Origin: Lachnospiraceae bacterium
Lineage (GTDB): Bacteria; Bacillota; Clostridia; Lachnospirales; Lachnospiraceae
DNA length: 64,000 nucleotides
Direction: 5' to 3'
Assembly: GCA_017469945.1 (NCBI GenBank)
Contig: JAFUFI010000002.1
Coordinates: forward strand, 1 to 64,000
Shown: positions 6,704 to 15,379 of the stretch, piece after piece
How positions within the stretch are numbered: the stretch's first letter is position 1
Layout: each line of letters opens with the position of its first letter
Position numbers and translations under genes: made by a program
Notes under the pieces: model-generated
Database searches by the model: none
The model's input: only the letters and a program-made list of their open reading frames with translations
What the model was told of the DNA's origin: nothing

Positions 6704-7633
6704 ATGGAATTTAAACATTATTCTGTAATGCTCGAAGAGACTATAGAAGAATTAAAGATTAGGCCTGACGGCATATATATGGATGGAACCTTAGGCGGCG
6801 CGGGGCATTCAAGCGAGATTGCAAAGAGACTTACCACCGGCCACCTTTACGGAATAGATCAGGATGCGGCGGCAATAGAAACTGCAACCGAAAGGTTAAA
6901 GCCCTACAAAGAAAATGTCACTGTTATAAGAAACAACTACTGTAACGCGGTTGCAGACCTTGCCGAAAGAGGCGTTACAGAGTTCGACGGAATACTTCTT
7001 GACTTGGGAGTAAGCTCTTATCAGCTCGATACCGGCGAGAGAGGATTTTCCTACAGATACGACGCTCCTCTTGATATGAGGATGGATCAAAGGCAGACCC
7101 TCACAGCAAAGCAGATAGTAAATGAGTATTCCGAAAGTGATCTTTACCGGATAATCAGAGACTACGGCGAAGACAAATTCGCCAAGAATATTGCAAAGCA
7201 CATCGTAGCGGCGCGCAAGACAAAGAAAATAGAAACAACATTTCAGCTTGATGAGATCATACATGCGGCGATACCGGCAAAAATGAGAACAGGCGGTCAT
7301 CCCGCAAAGCAAACCTTCCAGGCGATACGGATTGAGTGTAACAGCGAGCTTAAAGTCCTGGAAAACTCCCTTGATGAAATGATAAAAGCCTTAAGGCCGG
7401 GCGGAAGAATCTGCATCATCACCTTCCACTCCCTTGAGGACAGAATAGTAAAAACAGCCTTTAGAAAAAATGAGAACCCTTGCACATGCCCTCCGGAATT
7501 TCCCGTTTGCGTGTGCGGCAAGAAATCACTCGGAAAAGTGATAACAAGAAAACCGATAACCCCGTCGGAGAAGGAACTGGGGGAGAACACAAGATCCGCA
7601 AGCGCCAAGCTTCGGGTGTTTGAGAGAGAGTAG
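6704..7633 (+). CDS. rsmH: 16S rRNA (cytosine(1402)-N4)-methyltransferase
   Basis: RsmH methylates N4 of C1402 in the 16S rRNA P site using S-adenosylmethionine. The 309-residue product has the SAM motif [17 protein letters not shown] (about residues 26-42), the [15 protein letters not shown] motif and the conserved C-terminal blocks [18 protein letters not shown] and RSASAKLRV. Length and order are typical. A GGAGG ribosome binding site precedes the ATG. Second gene of the dcw operon, as in most Firmicutes. Confidence 0.97.
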   Translation: MEFKHYSVMLEETIEELKIRPDGIYMDGTLGGAGHSSEIAKRLTTGHLYGIDQDAAAIETATERLKPYKENVTVIRNNYCNAVADLAERGVTEFDGILLDLGVSSYQLDTGERGFSYRYDAPLDMRMDQRQTLTAKQIVNEYSESDLYRIIRDYGEDKFAKNIAKHIVAARKTKKIETTFQLDEIIHAAIPAKMRTGGHPAKQTFQAIRIECNSELKVLENSLDEMIKALRPGGRICIITFHSLEDRIVKTAFRKNENPCTCPPEFPVCVCGKKSLGKVITRKPITPSEKELGENTRSASAKLRVFERE

Positions 7634-7657
7634 AGAGATTTAGAGAAGGAAGAGAAA

Positions 7658-8098
7658 ATGGCAGATTACAGAAACGTTAACAGAGAGTACTACGAGTTTG
7701 GTTCGGTAGCGAGAAATTCAGTAGCTCCCGAGAGAAGATACGACCCCGAATATGAGCGTAAAAGCGTAAGACACCCTAAGAGTAGATCTTTTTCAGTACT
7801 TGGTTTTGCAATCGCAGGAATTGCATTTGTGATTTTTGCCATAAGTATGGTAAACTATGTTCAGTTGCAAAGCGAACTTACTGCTAAGATTAAGTCTGTT
7901 GCGAACAAGCAGATTGAGCTTAACAACCTTAAATCTTACAATGACGAGCATCTTGCGCGCATTACCGGCAGCGTAGACCTTGAGAGTATAGAAAGCATCG
8001 CCCGCGGAGAGCTGGGTATGACATACGCTTCCGAAGGTCAGGTTATCACATATGAATCCGCCGGTAATGACTATATGCGAAAAGCGGATGGCAATTAA
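7658..8098 (+). CDS. ftsL: FtsL-like septum formation protein
   Basis: The 146-residue protein has a basic cytoplasmic tail (about 1-45), one transmembrane helix (about 46-67, VLGFAIAGIAFVIFAISMV) and an extracytoplasmic coiled coil (about 70-95), followed by a DLESIESIARGELGM motif seen in FtsL/DivIC proteins. Bitopic FtsL pairs with DivIC and FtsQ/DivIB and activates septal peptidoglycan synthesis. Sequence conservation in this family is low, so the name rests mainly on topology and position between rsmH and the PBP gene. Confidence 0.85.
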   Translation: MADYRNVNREYYEFGSVARNSVAPERRYDPEYERKSVRHPKSRSFSVLGFAIAGIAFVIFAISMVNYVQLQSELTAKIKSVANKQIELNNLKSYNDEHLARITGSVDLESIESIARGELGMTYASEGQVITYESAGNDYMRKADGN

Positions 8099-8101
8099 TA
8101 T

Positions 8102-10417
8102 ATGGAATCAGATAAGAAAAGATTTTTTAGAAGAAACTCAGATCAGTCGGGTAGGCCGAGGATTTCTCCCGGCCAAAGCAGAGCGACAAAGCTTGTAATA
8201 TTTTTTGCGATTACTGTTTTGCTTTTGGGCGCTTTGGTTATCCGACTGATTTATATTGTTAAAGTACACGGGACCGATTATCAGAAAGCCGTTCTTCAGA
8301 ACCAGGCTTATGACTCGGTCGTCTTGCCTTTTAAGAGGGGAGATATCGTTGACAGAAGCGGTACCGTTCTCGCTACATCGGAAAAGGTGTACAATATGGT
8401 CATCGACGCATCCGTTATGCTTACCTACGAGGATGACAGATACTTCGAACCGACCCTCAGAGCGCTGGGAGAGTGTTTCCCTGCGGATCTTATCGATGTT
8501 TCTCAGATAAGATATTACGTTACAAATAATGAAAACAGCAAGTATTACGTTGTGGCAAAGAGACTTTCCTACTCGGATATCCAGCCATTCCTTGCTGTGC
8601 AGGAGGAAAACGACTTTGTAAGAGGCGTTTACTTCGAGGACGAGTACAAGAGAGTTTACCCCAACAAGAACCTCGCTTCTACGGTTTTGGGCTTTACAAG
8701 AAAGAATTCCAATGCCGAGGGGCAGTACGGACTTGAAGAGTATTATGATGATATTCTTACGGGTACAAACGGACGTGAGTACGGTTATCAAAACGATGAC
8801 GATACTCTCGAGAGAACGGTTAAGCCCGCCATCGACGGCTATACCATTCACTCGACCATCGACGCAAACATCCAAAAGATCGTTGAAAAATACTTAAAGG
8901 CTTTTGATGATGAGCACAAAAACGCGGTTCGTACCGGAAACGGCGCGGAGAACTTAGGATGTATAATCATGGATGTCAATTCCGGCGAAATCCTTGCTAT
9001 GGCAAATTACCCGGATTACGATCCGAATGATTACAAAAACATCACTCCCCTTATAGGAACCCAGCTTATAGAGGCTTACACCAATCCTGCCGGCTATATA
9101 GAGTACGAGACAACGGATACGCCGATCACACAGGAACTTATCTATTCCCTCAGCGAGGATCAGCTTAACGTTAATTTCTCGGCTCTCTGGAAAAACTATT
9201 GTATTTCCAATACATATGAGCCCGGATCGACGGCAAAGCCCTTTACCGTTGCGGCTGCTTTGGAGAGCGGCGCAATTACCGGAAATGAGGTTTATACCTG
9301 CAACGGATACCTCGAGGTGGGCGGACATAAAATAAAGTGTCACACCTATGCTTCGGGAGGAGACGGCGCGGTCAGCGTACAGGATTCCATCGCATGGTCC
9401 TGCAACGTTGCCCTTATGAAGATCGGACAGGCCATGGGAAAGGATTCTTTCTCGCGCTTCCAGAGAGTATTCAACTTCGGACTTAAAACTAATATCGATC
9501 TTGCGGGAGAGTCACGTACCGCAAGCCTTGTTTACGATGCGAAGGATATGCTTCCTTCGGACCTTGCAACAAACACATTCGGACAAAACTTTAACGTTAC
9601 CATGATCCAGATGATCACGGGATTTTCGGCTCTTATAAACGGCGGTTATTACTATGAGCCTCATATGGTAAGCAAGATTACCAATGCGGGCGGCGCAACC
9701 ATCGAAAATATCGAGCCCAGAGTTTTAAAGCAGGTTATTTCCGAGTCCACATCCGAAAAGCTCAGACAGTACACAAGAGCTACGGTTATGGAAGAGGGAG
9801 GAGAGAGAAGAACTGGTAAAACCGCCAGACCTGCGGGATACGCTATCGGAGGAAAGACCGGTACAGCCGAGACCCTTCCCCGCGGTAACAAGGAATATGT
9901 CGTATCCTTTATGGGATATGCTCCCGCCGACGATCCGCAGATCGCTATTTATGTTGTTGTAGACAGGCCCAATGCCACAAAGCAGGATGATGCCAAGTTT
10001 GCAACCGGAATCGTAAGAAACATCCTTACGGAAGCCCTTCCTTATCTCGGAATCTATATGACCGAGGAGCTTTCCGAAAAGGAAATTAAAGAACTTGAAG
10101 AAAAGCAGCTTGAAAATACATACAGATTCGGCGACAATTCCGGAAATTCCGAATCCGCCGGAGAGGATAAAAAAGAAGAGTATGTAACCGAGGGAACGAT
10201 CGTAGATCCCACAGGTGAAGCTGCAAACATCTATCCCAAGTGGATGACTTATCCCATAGATCCCGCCACGGGATACCGCGTAAATCCCGACAACGGAGAA
10301 AAGTACGACGCATCAACGGGAGAGCTTGTGGAAGATGTAAACGAATCAATGGGACTTGAAGTTCCCGTTAACGGAAATCTTGGAACAGCTCAGCGCGAGG
10401 ATACGACCGGACGCTGA
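8102..10417 (+). CDS. Class B penicillin-binding protein (FtsI/SpoVD type transpeptidase)
   Basis: This 771-residue protein cross-links peptidoglycan, most likely at the septum with FtsW. One membrane anchor (about 31-55) is followed by a PBP dimerisation domain (about 65-245) and a transpeptidase domain (about 285-640). The active-site motifs are STAK (S376-K379), SCN (433-435) and KTG (585-587). No PASTA domains are visible. Instead an acidic, proline- and glycine-containing tail of about 120 residues follows the catalytic domain, which is longer than usual. The start lies 3 bases after the ftsL stop with a weak ribosome binding site, suggesting translational coupling. Whether it is vegetative FtsI or sporulation SpoVD cannot be decided from sequence. 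Confidence 0.92.
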   Translation: MESDKKRFFRRNSDQSGRPRISPGQSRATKLVIFFAITVLLLGALVIRLIYIVKVHGTDYQKAVLQNQAYDSVVLPFKRGDIVDRSGTVLATSEKVYNMVIDASVMLTYEDDRYFEPTLRALGECFPADLIDVSQIRYYVTNNENSKYYVVAKRLSYSDIQPFLAVQEENDFVRGVYFEDEYKRVYPNKNLASTVLGFTRKNSNAEGQYGLEEYYDDILTGTNGREYGYQNDDDTLERTVKPAIDGYTIHSTIDANIQKIVEKYLKAFDDEHKNAVRTGNGAENLGCIIMDVNSGEILAMANYPDYDPNDYKNITPLIGTQLIEAYTNPAGYIEYETTDTPITQELIYSLSEDQLNVNFSALWKNYCISNTYEPGSTAKPFTVAAALESGAITGNEVYTCNGYLEVGGHKIKCHTYASGGDGAVSVQDSIAWSCNVALMKIGQAMGKDSFSRFQRVFNFGLKTNIDLAGESRTASLVYDAKDMLPSDLATNTFGQNFNVTMIQMITGFSALINGGYYYEPHMVSKITNAGGATIENIEPRVLKQVISESTSEKLRQYTRATVMEEGGERRTGKTARPAGYAIGGKTGTAETLPRGNKEYVVSFMGYAPADDPQIAIYVVVDRPNATKQDDAKFATGIVRNILTEALPYLGIYMTEELSEKEIKELEEKQLENTYRFGDNSGNSESAGEDKKEEYVTEGTIVDPTGEAANIYPKWMTYPIDPATGYRVNPDNGEKYDASTGELVEDVNESMGLEVPVNGNLGTAQREDTTGR

Positions 10418-10430
10418 TTGGAGAGCAAAG

Positions 10431-11624
10431 ATGGCAACTACCGCCGACAATGTAACAAAATTTACAACTAAACAATTAAAACGTGTATCGAGGATGGGCT
10501 TTGACTGGAATATGGTCCTTATAATCATATTCCTCCTTGGCTTCGGACTGATCATGGTTTATTCGGCAAGTTCCTACAGGGCGGCCAGAGATTACGGCGG
10601 AAATGCGACCTATTTTCTTTCCCGTCAGGCCATAGCCGACCTTTTGGGACTTGTTGCCGCAATCTTTGCGATGTTTATCCCTATCAAGTTTTTTCAAAAG
10701 GGCATGATTCCCTGGATAGTTTACGCTATTGCTTTTGTACTGCCCCTTCTTACAATCCCTTTTGGCGTTTCATCCCACGGTGCATCAAGATGGATCGAGA
10801 TACCCGGTACGGGATTTAACATTCAGCCCGCGGAGATTTCAAAAGCGGCTATGATCGTTTTTATGGCTGTTTGGCTTACGGCTCACAAAAACAGCATTAA
10901 CACATGGAAGACATTTGCCATAACCATGGCGCTGCCCCTTCCTGTTTGCGGAGTTATTTATCTTGTTACGGATAACTTAAGTTCCGCTATAATCATTTAC
11001 GCGATTTCGTTTATTATGACCTTCCTCGCAAGCCGTGACTATCTTAAGTTCCTTGCTGTAATAGGAGTCGTCGGGGTGATAGGAATCATCGTCATCGCTT
11101 ACGTCCAAAACGCGGACATCAGTGAAGGGGGATTCAGACTTGCGAGAATTTATTCCTGGCTCCATCCCGAGAATTCCGCGGACTCAAAGGCACACCAGGT
11201 CATCCAGTCTCTTTACGCCATCGGAAACGGCGGAGTCTGGGGAAGAGGGCTTGGACAGAGCATACAAAAGATTTCCAACCTTCCCGAGCCTCATAACGAT
11301 ATGATCTTTTCCGTTATCTGTGAAGAGCTGGGAATCGTCGGAGCAATCACGCTTGTTATTATGTACATCCTTCTTTTGTCGAGAATCTTTTTTATCGCAA
11401 GAGATACGAAGGATATGTATTCATTCCTTGTTGTTTCGGGTATTATGGCCCATGTATTTGTGCAGGTTGTGATGCATATAGCCGTTACGACAAACTCCAT
11501 GCCGAATACCGGAGTGTCCTTGCCGTTTATCTCCTACGGAGGATCGTCGGTGCTTTTACTCTTGGCGGAGATGGGCCTTGTACTGGGCATAAACAGAACT
11601 AATAGGGCAGAGGTGAGAAAGTGA
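10431..11624 (+). CDS. ftsW: SEDS peptidoglycan polymerase FtsW
   Basis: FtsW is the lipid II glycosyltransferase of the divisome. The ATG at 10431 has GGAGAG upstream; an in-frame TTG further upstream would overlap the PBP gene. The 397-residue product has about ten membrane helices and the SEDS signatures: YSASSYRAAR after helix 1, HGASRWIEI and the C-terminal SLPFISYGGSSVLLLLAEMGLVL-like block. It ends 4 bases inside ftsQ. A neighbouring class B PBP supplies the partner transpeptidase. RodA is the alternative, but the dcw location favours FtsW. Confidence 0.93.
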   Translation: MATTADNVTKFTTKQLKRVSRMGFDWNMVLIIIFLLGFGLIMVYSASSYRAARDYGGNATYFLSRQAIADLLGLVAAIFAMFIPIKFFQKGMIPWIVYAIAFVLPLLTIPFGVSSHGASRWIEIPGTGFNIQPAEISKAAMIVFMAVWLTAHKNSINTWKTFAITMALPLPVCGVIYLVTDNLSSAIIIYAISFIMTFLASRDYLKFLAVIGVVGVIGIIVIAYVQNADISEGGFRLARIYSWLHPENSADSKAHQVIQSLYAIGNGGVWGRGLGQSIQKISNLPEPHNDMIFSVICEELGIVGAITLVIMYILLLSRIFFIARDTKDMYSFLVVSGIMAHVFVQVVMHIAVTTNSMPNTGVSLPFISYGGSSVLLLLAEMGLVLGINRTNRAEVRK

Positions 11625-12361
11625 GCGGAAGAACGCGTCTTATAATCGGTATAGTCGTGGCTCTGGGACTGGTTGCCGCTGTGCTCGGCGGCGCTTATTA
11701 CCTTCTGACTTCATATCGGATTGACCCTGAAAAGGTTGTTGTTGAAGGAAATAAGCACTATTCATCAAAAGAGATTTCGGAAATGGTCATGGAAGGACCG
11801 CTGGGAGACAATTCCCTTGTCCTTTCCTTTAAATATAAGAATAAAAAGATCACTGATGTTCCTTTTGTGGATTCGATTTCCGTAAGCGTTACGGGACACG
11901 ATTCCATCAGGATAAGCGTCTTTGAAAAGGCCCTCGCCGGATATGTGAAATATCTTGACAGATATATCTACTTTGACAAAGACGGATATGTTGTTGAAAG
12001 CTCCCAGGTTAAGACCGACGGAATCCCGCAGGTTACGGGCATTGCTTTCAGCAGTATCGAGATCGGGAAAAAGCTCGGTACGGGAGACGTTGATTATTTC
12101 TCCAGAACCTTAGATATCACAAAGCTGATGGATAAATACGACCTGAAGGTGGATAAGATTCAGTTCCATGATGACGGAAAGATAACCCTTTGCTTCGGGA
12201 ATGTGAGAGTGGCTCTCGGAGACGATTCTGCCCATATTGAAGACAAGGTCATGGACCTGCCTTTTTTCCTTGAGAATCTGGTGGGGAAAAGCGGTGTCCT
12301 CGATATGGAGGAATACGACGAAACAAGCGGAATTTACGTGTTTAAATCGGACATCGATTAA
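11621..12361 (+). CDS. ftsQ: Cell division protein FtsQ/DivIB
   Basis: The GTG start at 11621 overlaps the ftsW stop (GTGA). The 246-residue product has a single N-terminal transmembrane helix (about 6-29), a POTRA-type domain (about 33-105, beginning YRIDPEKVVVEGNKHYS) and a beta domain. FtsQ/DivIB links FtsL/DivIC to the septal synthase. Topology and position fit well although sequence conservation is weak. Confidence 0.88.
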   Translation: MSGRTRLIIGIVVALGLVAAVLGGAYYLLTSYRIDPEKVVVEGNKHYSSKEISEMVMEGPLGDNSLVLSFKYKNKKITDVPFVDSISVSVTGHDSIRISVFEKALAGYVKYLDRYIYFDKDGYVVESSQVKTDGIPQVTGIAFSSIEIGKKLGTGDVDYFSRTLDITKLMDKYDLKVDKIQFHDDGKITLCFGNVRVALGDDSAHIEDKVMDLPFFLENLVGKSGVLDMEEYDETSGIYVFKSDID

Positions 12362-12407
12362 GCGTGAAACAAGTGTGAAACTTTTTTCAAAATTGTTAAA
12401 TAAATTA

Positions 12408-12436
12408 TTGCGAAAAGTTGTATTTAATTATATTAT
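12408..12436 (+). promoter_or_regulatory. Sigma-A type promoter of ftsZ
   Basis: TTGCGA (12408-12413) and TATTAT (12431-12436) with a 17-base spacer, in a very AT-rich stretch between ftsQ and ftsZ. It would allow ftsZ to be expressed independently of the MraZ-controlled promoter. Confidence 0.65.
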
Positions 12437-12475
12437 TATATATGTGTGTGAAAGTACATTTTGGAGGATACTACA

Positions 12476-13681
12476 GTGCCTATTGATATTAGAGAGATTG
12501 AGCCCGACAGCAAGTGCAGAATTGTTGTCATTGGTGTCGGAGGAGCCGGAAATAATGCAGTAAACAGAATGGTTGACGAAAGTATGGGTGGGGTTGAATT
12601 TATCGGAGTCAATACCGATAAACAGGCTTTGGATCTCTGCAAAGCACCCAAGCGTATTCAGATCGGTGCCAAGCTTACCGGCGGTCTCGGAGCAGGTTCT
12701 AAGCCTGAGATCGGTGAGAAAGCAGCTCAGGAAAGCGAGGAAGATATCCGTGCAGCCCTTCAGGGTGCGGACATGGTTATCGTTACCTGCGGTATGGGCG
12801 GTGGAACCGGAACCGGCGCTGCTCCTTTTATAGCTAAGATTTCTAAGGAAATGGACATCCTTACTCTCGCAGTTGTCAGCAAGCCTTTCAACTGGGAAGG
12901 AAATGTCCGCAAGAACAACGCAAAGCTCGGAATCGAGAAGCTCTCCGAGGGCGTTGATACTATGATCTGTATCCCCAACTACAAGTTGGGCGAGATTATT
13001 GGAGATAAGAGAGCTCCTATCGAAGAGTCCCTTAAGAAGGCTGATGAAGTCCTTCAGCAGGCTGTTCGCGGAATTACCGATCTTATTACCGAGAATGCAC
13101 TTATCAATGTTGACTTTGCAGATATCAAGACCGCTATGAAGGACCACGGTGTGGCTCATATCGGTATCGGTATCGCATCAGGAGACAACAGAGCGGAAGA
13201 GGCTGTTAAGCTTGCTATCGAAAGCCCTCTTCTTGAGACAAGAATCGAATCCGCTACAGACGCCATCGTTTGTGTCGGCGGTGATATTACCCTTTATGAC
13301 CTTGAGGTTGCATCTACCTACGTACAGTCTCTTACAGGCGAGAATCTTAACCTTATTCCCGGTGCGATTCCCAACCCTGAGCTTTCAGATACCTGCGTAG
13401 TTACCGTTATTGCAACCGGTCTTGAGGCAGTACCTATGGACAATGCCGGAATTGGACGTGTTCCCGTTGTTAACAAGCCCAGATTCGTTGGTTCGGCTCA
13501 GAGCATGTCATCTATGAACCTTCGTCCTCAGATGACTTCAAACCTCAGCCAGGCTCAGGCGGCTCTTAACCAGAGACCTCCTGTTTCAACCAATACAGGT
13601 ACAATACCTCAGGTTCGTCCCAGTGTTCAGCTTACGGAGATCAAGATTCCTGATTTCCTCAACAGAAACAAGGACAAGTAA
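12476..13681 (+). CDS. ftsZ: Cell division GTPase FtsZ
   Basis: FtsZ forms the tubulin-like Z ring. The start is GTG at 12476, because GGAGG at 12463-12467 is correctly spaced for it, whereas the in-frame TTG at 12461 overlaps that ribosome binding site. The product has 401 residues. The N-terminal nucleotide domain has [12 protein letters not shown] (21-32) and the tubulin signature [10 protein letters not shown] (108-117); the C-terminal domain is followed by a flexible linker (about 320-380) and the conserved C-terminal peptide [11 protein letters not shown] that binds partners such as SepF or FtsA. No ftsA is in this cluster. A terminator follows. Confidence 0.97.
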   Translation: MPIDIREIEPDSKCRIVVIGVGGAGNNAVNRMVDESMGGVEFIGVNTDKQALDLCKAPKRIQIGAKLTGGLGAGSKPEIGEKAAQESEEDIRAALQGADMVIVTCGMGGGTGTGAAPFIAKISKEMDILTLAVVSKPFNWEGNVRKNNAKLGIEKLSEGVDTMICIPNYKLGEIIGDKRAPIEESLKKADEVLQQAVRGITDLITENALINVDFADIKTAMKDHGVAHIGIGIASGDNRAEEAVKLAIESPLLETRIESATDAIVCVGGDITLYDLEVASTYVQSLTGENLNLIPGAIPNPELSDTCVVTVIATGLEAVPMDNAGIGRVPVVNKPRFVGSAQSMSSMNLRPQMTSNLSQAQAALNQRPPVSTNTGTIPQVRPSVQLTEIKIPDFLNRNKDK

Positions 13682-13694
13682 ATTTAAAGTTAAG

Positions 13695-13718
13695 GCCTGC
13701 CTGAAAAGGCAGGCTTTT
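13695..13718 (+). terminator. Rho-independent terminator after ftsZ
   Basis: GCCTGCCT (13695-13702) pairs with AGGCAGGC (13707-13714) around GAAA, followed by TTTTAT. It ends the dcw cluster. Confidence 0.9.
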
Positions 13719-13769
13719 ATTCTTTTATAAATGTGTCTAAGGATGCGTTTATTTATACGGAGATAGACA

Positions 13770-14105
13770 ATGGTTAGAGCGGAAGAAATCCTATCTATGG
13801 AATATTTAAAGAAAACTGAGTTCACCGGATCAACGGAAGGTATGAGGTACAGACTCGAGAAAAAGGAGAGTAAGATCACATCCGATTCCGGAGAAGAGAT
13901 TACCGTAAAGAACCTTCTTTGCACAATCTGGCCCGAGCCTTTTAATTTTCATACAACGCCTGATTCCGAAAAAGAATCGAAGGAGTTTTCCTTTGACAGA
14001 GACGGAGTTTGTGACGCTGTTGCCTGGATGAATGACAGACTCTTCTCGGAGCATGAAAAATTTCAAAAAGCCCCTTCAAACTGGGATTCGTACAAGTTGA
14101 CATAA
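13770..14105 (+). CDS. Conserved hypothetical protein between ftsZ and nrdR
   Basis: The 111-residue protein starts at an ATG with an ACGGAG ribosome binding site. It is charged, has no signal peptide or membrane helix, and contains single-cysteine stretches around NLLCTIWPEPFNF and an aromatic C-terminal part (AWMNDRLFSEHEKF). I do not recognise a characterised family. Codon use resembles its neighbours, so it looks like a real gene. The nrdR promoter is embedded in its last codons: the -35 TTGACA includes its stop codon region. Confidence 0.7.
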   Translation: MVRAEEILSMEYLKKTEFTGSTEGMRYRLEKKESKITSDSGEEITVKNLLCTIWPEPFNFHTTPDSEKESKEFSFDRDGVCDAVAWMNDRLFSEHEKFQKAPSNWDSYKLT

Positions 14106-14125
14106 AACTTTTCTTTTTGTATAAT
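14097..14125 (+). promoter_or_regulatory. Perfect consensus sigma-A promoter of nrdR
   Basis: TTGACA (14097-14102), exactly 17 bases, TATAAT (14120-14125). Both hexamers are perfect. The -35 box overlaps the stop codon of the upstream gene. No NrdR-box palindrome is obvious here. Confidence 0.88.
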
Positions 14126-14212
14126 AGACATTGGTGATTAATATTCTGCAATATTTTTCATTAATAATTTGAGGAAATAAGGGGTCCTTTTCCCGGATGG
14201 AGAGAAAAATTT

Positions 14213-14662
14213 ATGAAGTGTCCTTATTGTGGTAACGACAACACCAGAGTTATTGACTCCAGACCTGCCGATGATAACTCATCTATCCGCAGACGTCGTA
14301 TTTGCGATGACTGCAATAAACGGTTTACAACCTATGAGAAGGTGGAGACTATTCCCCTTATCATTATCAAAAAGGACAACAACCGCGAAACTTACGACAG
14401 ATCAAAGATCGAGAGCGGTGTACTCAGAGCATGTCACAAGAGACCTGTCAGTGCCATGCAGATCACAAAGCTTGTTGATGATGTTGAGAACGATATCTCC
14501 CAGATGGAGGAAAAAGAAATTCCTTCCGATGTTATCGGAGAGCTTGTTATGAATAAGCTTAAGGATCTTGATGCGGTTGCGTACGTTAGATTTGCTTCCG
14601 TTTACCGCGAGTTTAAAGATGTTAATACCTTTATGGATGAACTTAAGTCCATGCTCAAATAG
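14213..14662 (+). CDS. nrdR: Transcriptional repressor NrdR
   Basis: NrdR represses ribonucleotide reductase genes in response to ATP/dATP levels. The 149-residue product has the N-terminal zinc ribbon with C3, C6, C31 and C34, including RRRRICDDCNKRFTTYE, and an ATP-cone domain (about 46-136). Length and organisation match the family exactly. Driven by the consensus promoter at 14097-14125. Confidence 0.96.
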   Translation: MKCPYCGNDNTRVIDSRPADDNSSIRRRRICDDCNKRFTTYEKVETIPLIIIKKDNNRETYDRSKIESGVLRACHKRPVSAMQITKLVDDVENDISQMEEKEIPSDVIGELVMNKLKDLDAVAYVRFASVYREFKDVNTFMDELKSMLK

Positions 14663-14687
14663 TTTATAGATTTTTTAGAAAAGAGAC

Positions 14688-14714
14688 TAAATTTTCCGAA
14701 ACGGTTTCCGATAT
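14688..14714 (+). promoter_or_regulatory. Sigma-D (sigma-28/FliA type) promoter upstream of the 14792 gene
   Basis: TAAA (14688-14691), a 15-base spacer and TCCGATAT (14707-14714). The Bacillus sigma-D consensus is TAAA-N15-GCCGATAT, so 11 of 12 specified bases match. A very similar site lies upstream of fliK (41026-41052). Confidence 0.65.
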
Positions 14715-14791
14715 ATTGTATAGCAGACAACGATAGAAACGGAATTCTTTCGGAAGATACTTATCCGTTTAAATGACAAGGAGGTGATAGG

Positions 14792-15190
14792 ATGGGCATC
14801 AATGGAATTAACAATTATTCTAATTTCATAAACAATTATCGGATACCATCCATCCCCAGTGTCAGTGTCGATGAAGTTAAAAGGCAGGACGAAGAGCTTA
14901 AGAAATTAGCATCTTCCCCCGCTTTAGAAAGTACTCTTCAGGACGCCGTCTCATCTGCTAAACCCAGAAATGACGCTGCTCTCGAGGATATTTCGATCAC
15001 CTTCAACAAGGGCGACGATTACGGTTACATCGGTAAAGACAGCGACATCTACTCCCTGGATGTTGAAAACGCTATTTCTGATATGCAGAAAGATAACGTT
15101 TTGAAACAGTACCAGTTCTTTGTAGGAAATACCGGCACCGGAGCATTGGTTGACAATGCCGACGGAGTGGTTATCCCAAAGGTTTATTAA
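14792..15190 (+). CDS. Hypothetical protein with a motility-type promoter
   Basis: The 132-residue product begins at an ATG preceded by AAGGAGGTGATAGG, a very strong ribosome binding site. The N terminus is asparagine- and isoleucine-rich (MGINGINNYSNFINNYR), like the N termini of secreted flagellar proteins, then a charged helix (about 28-40) and an acidic C-terminal half ending in GVVIPKVY. No signal peptide, transmembrane helix or known domain is visible. It has its own sigma-D-type promoter and its own terminator, so it is a monocistronic unit. I infer a late, motility-associated protein, possibly exported through the flagellar gate, but no family supports this. Confidence 0.75.
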   Translation: MGINGINNYSNFINNYRIPSIPSVSVDEVKRQDEELKKLASSPALESTLQDAVSSAKPRNDAALEDISITFNKGDDYGYIGKDSDIYSLDVENAISDMQKDNVLKQYQFFVGNTGTGALVDNADGVVIPKVY

Positions 15191-15209
15191 AGAATAATTA
15201 TAAAGTCTG

Positions 15210-15238
15210 TACCGGGACCTTCGGGTTCCGGTTTTTTT
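15210..15238 (+). terminator. Rho-independent terminator
   Basis: ACCGGGACC pairs with GGTTCCGGT around a TTCG-type loop, followed by seven T. Ends the single-gene unit at 14792-15190. Confidence 0.85.
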
Positions 15239-15307
15239 CTGTTTAAAGAAAAGCTTTTCGGTACCTTCTGCATCTAAAAAAAGCACCTGGGGCTCCTTTT
15301 GTTCTGA

Positions 15308-15336
15308 TTTACATAGAGAGCGGTAAATGATAGAAT
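15308..15336 (+). promoter_or_regulatory. Sigma-A type promoter of mnmA
   Basis: TTTACA (15308-15313), 17 bases, TAGAAT (15331-15336), about 44 bases before the mnmA start. Confidence 0.65.
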
Positions 15337-15379
15337 TAATAGGCATCTATGGAACTACTAAAGATTTTACGGAGACATT

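Noticed and set aside
8138..8875. Long minus-strand open frame (245 codons) inside the PBP gene
   Set aside because: It lies wholly opposite a well-supported gene, lacks a ribosome binding site and encodes no recognisable domain; a coding-bias shadow. The same holds for the other long minus-strand frames, such as 28394-29593 opposite polC.
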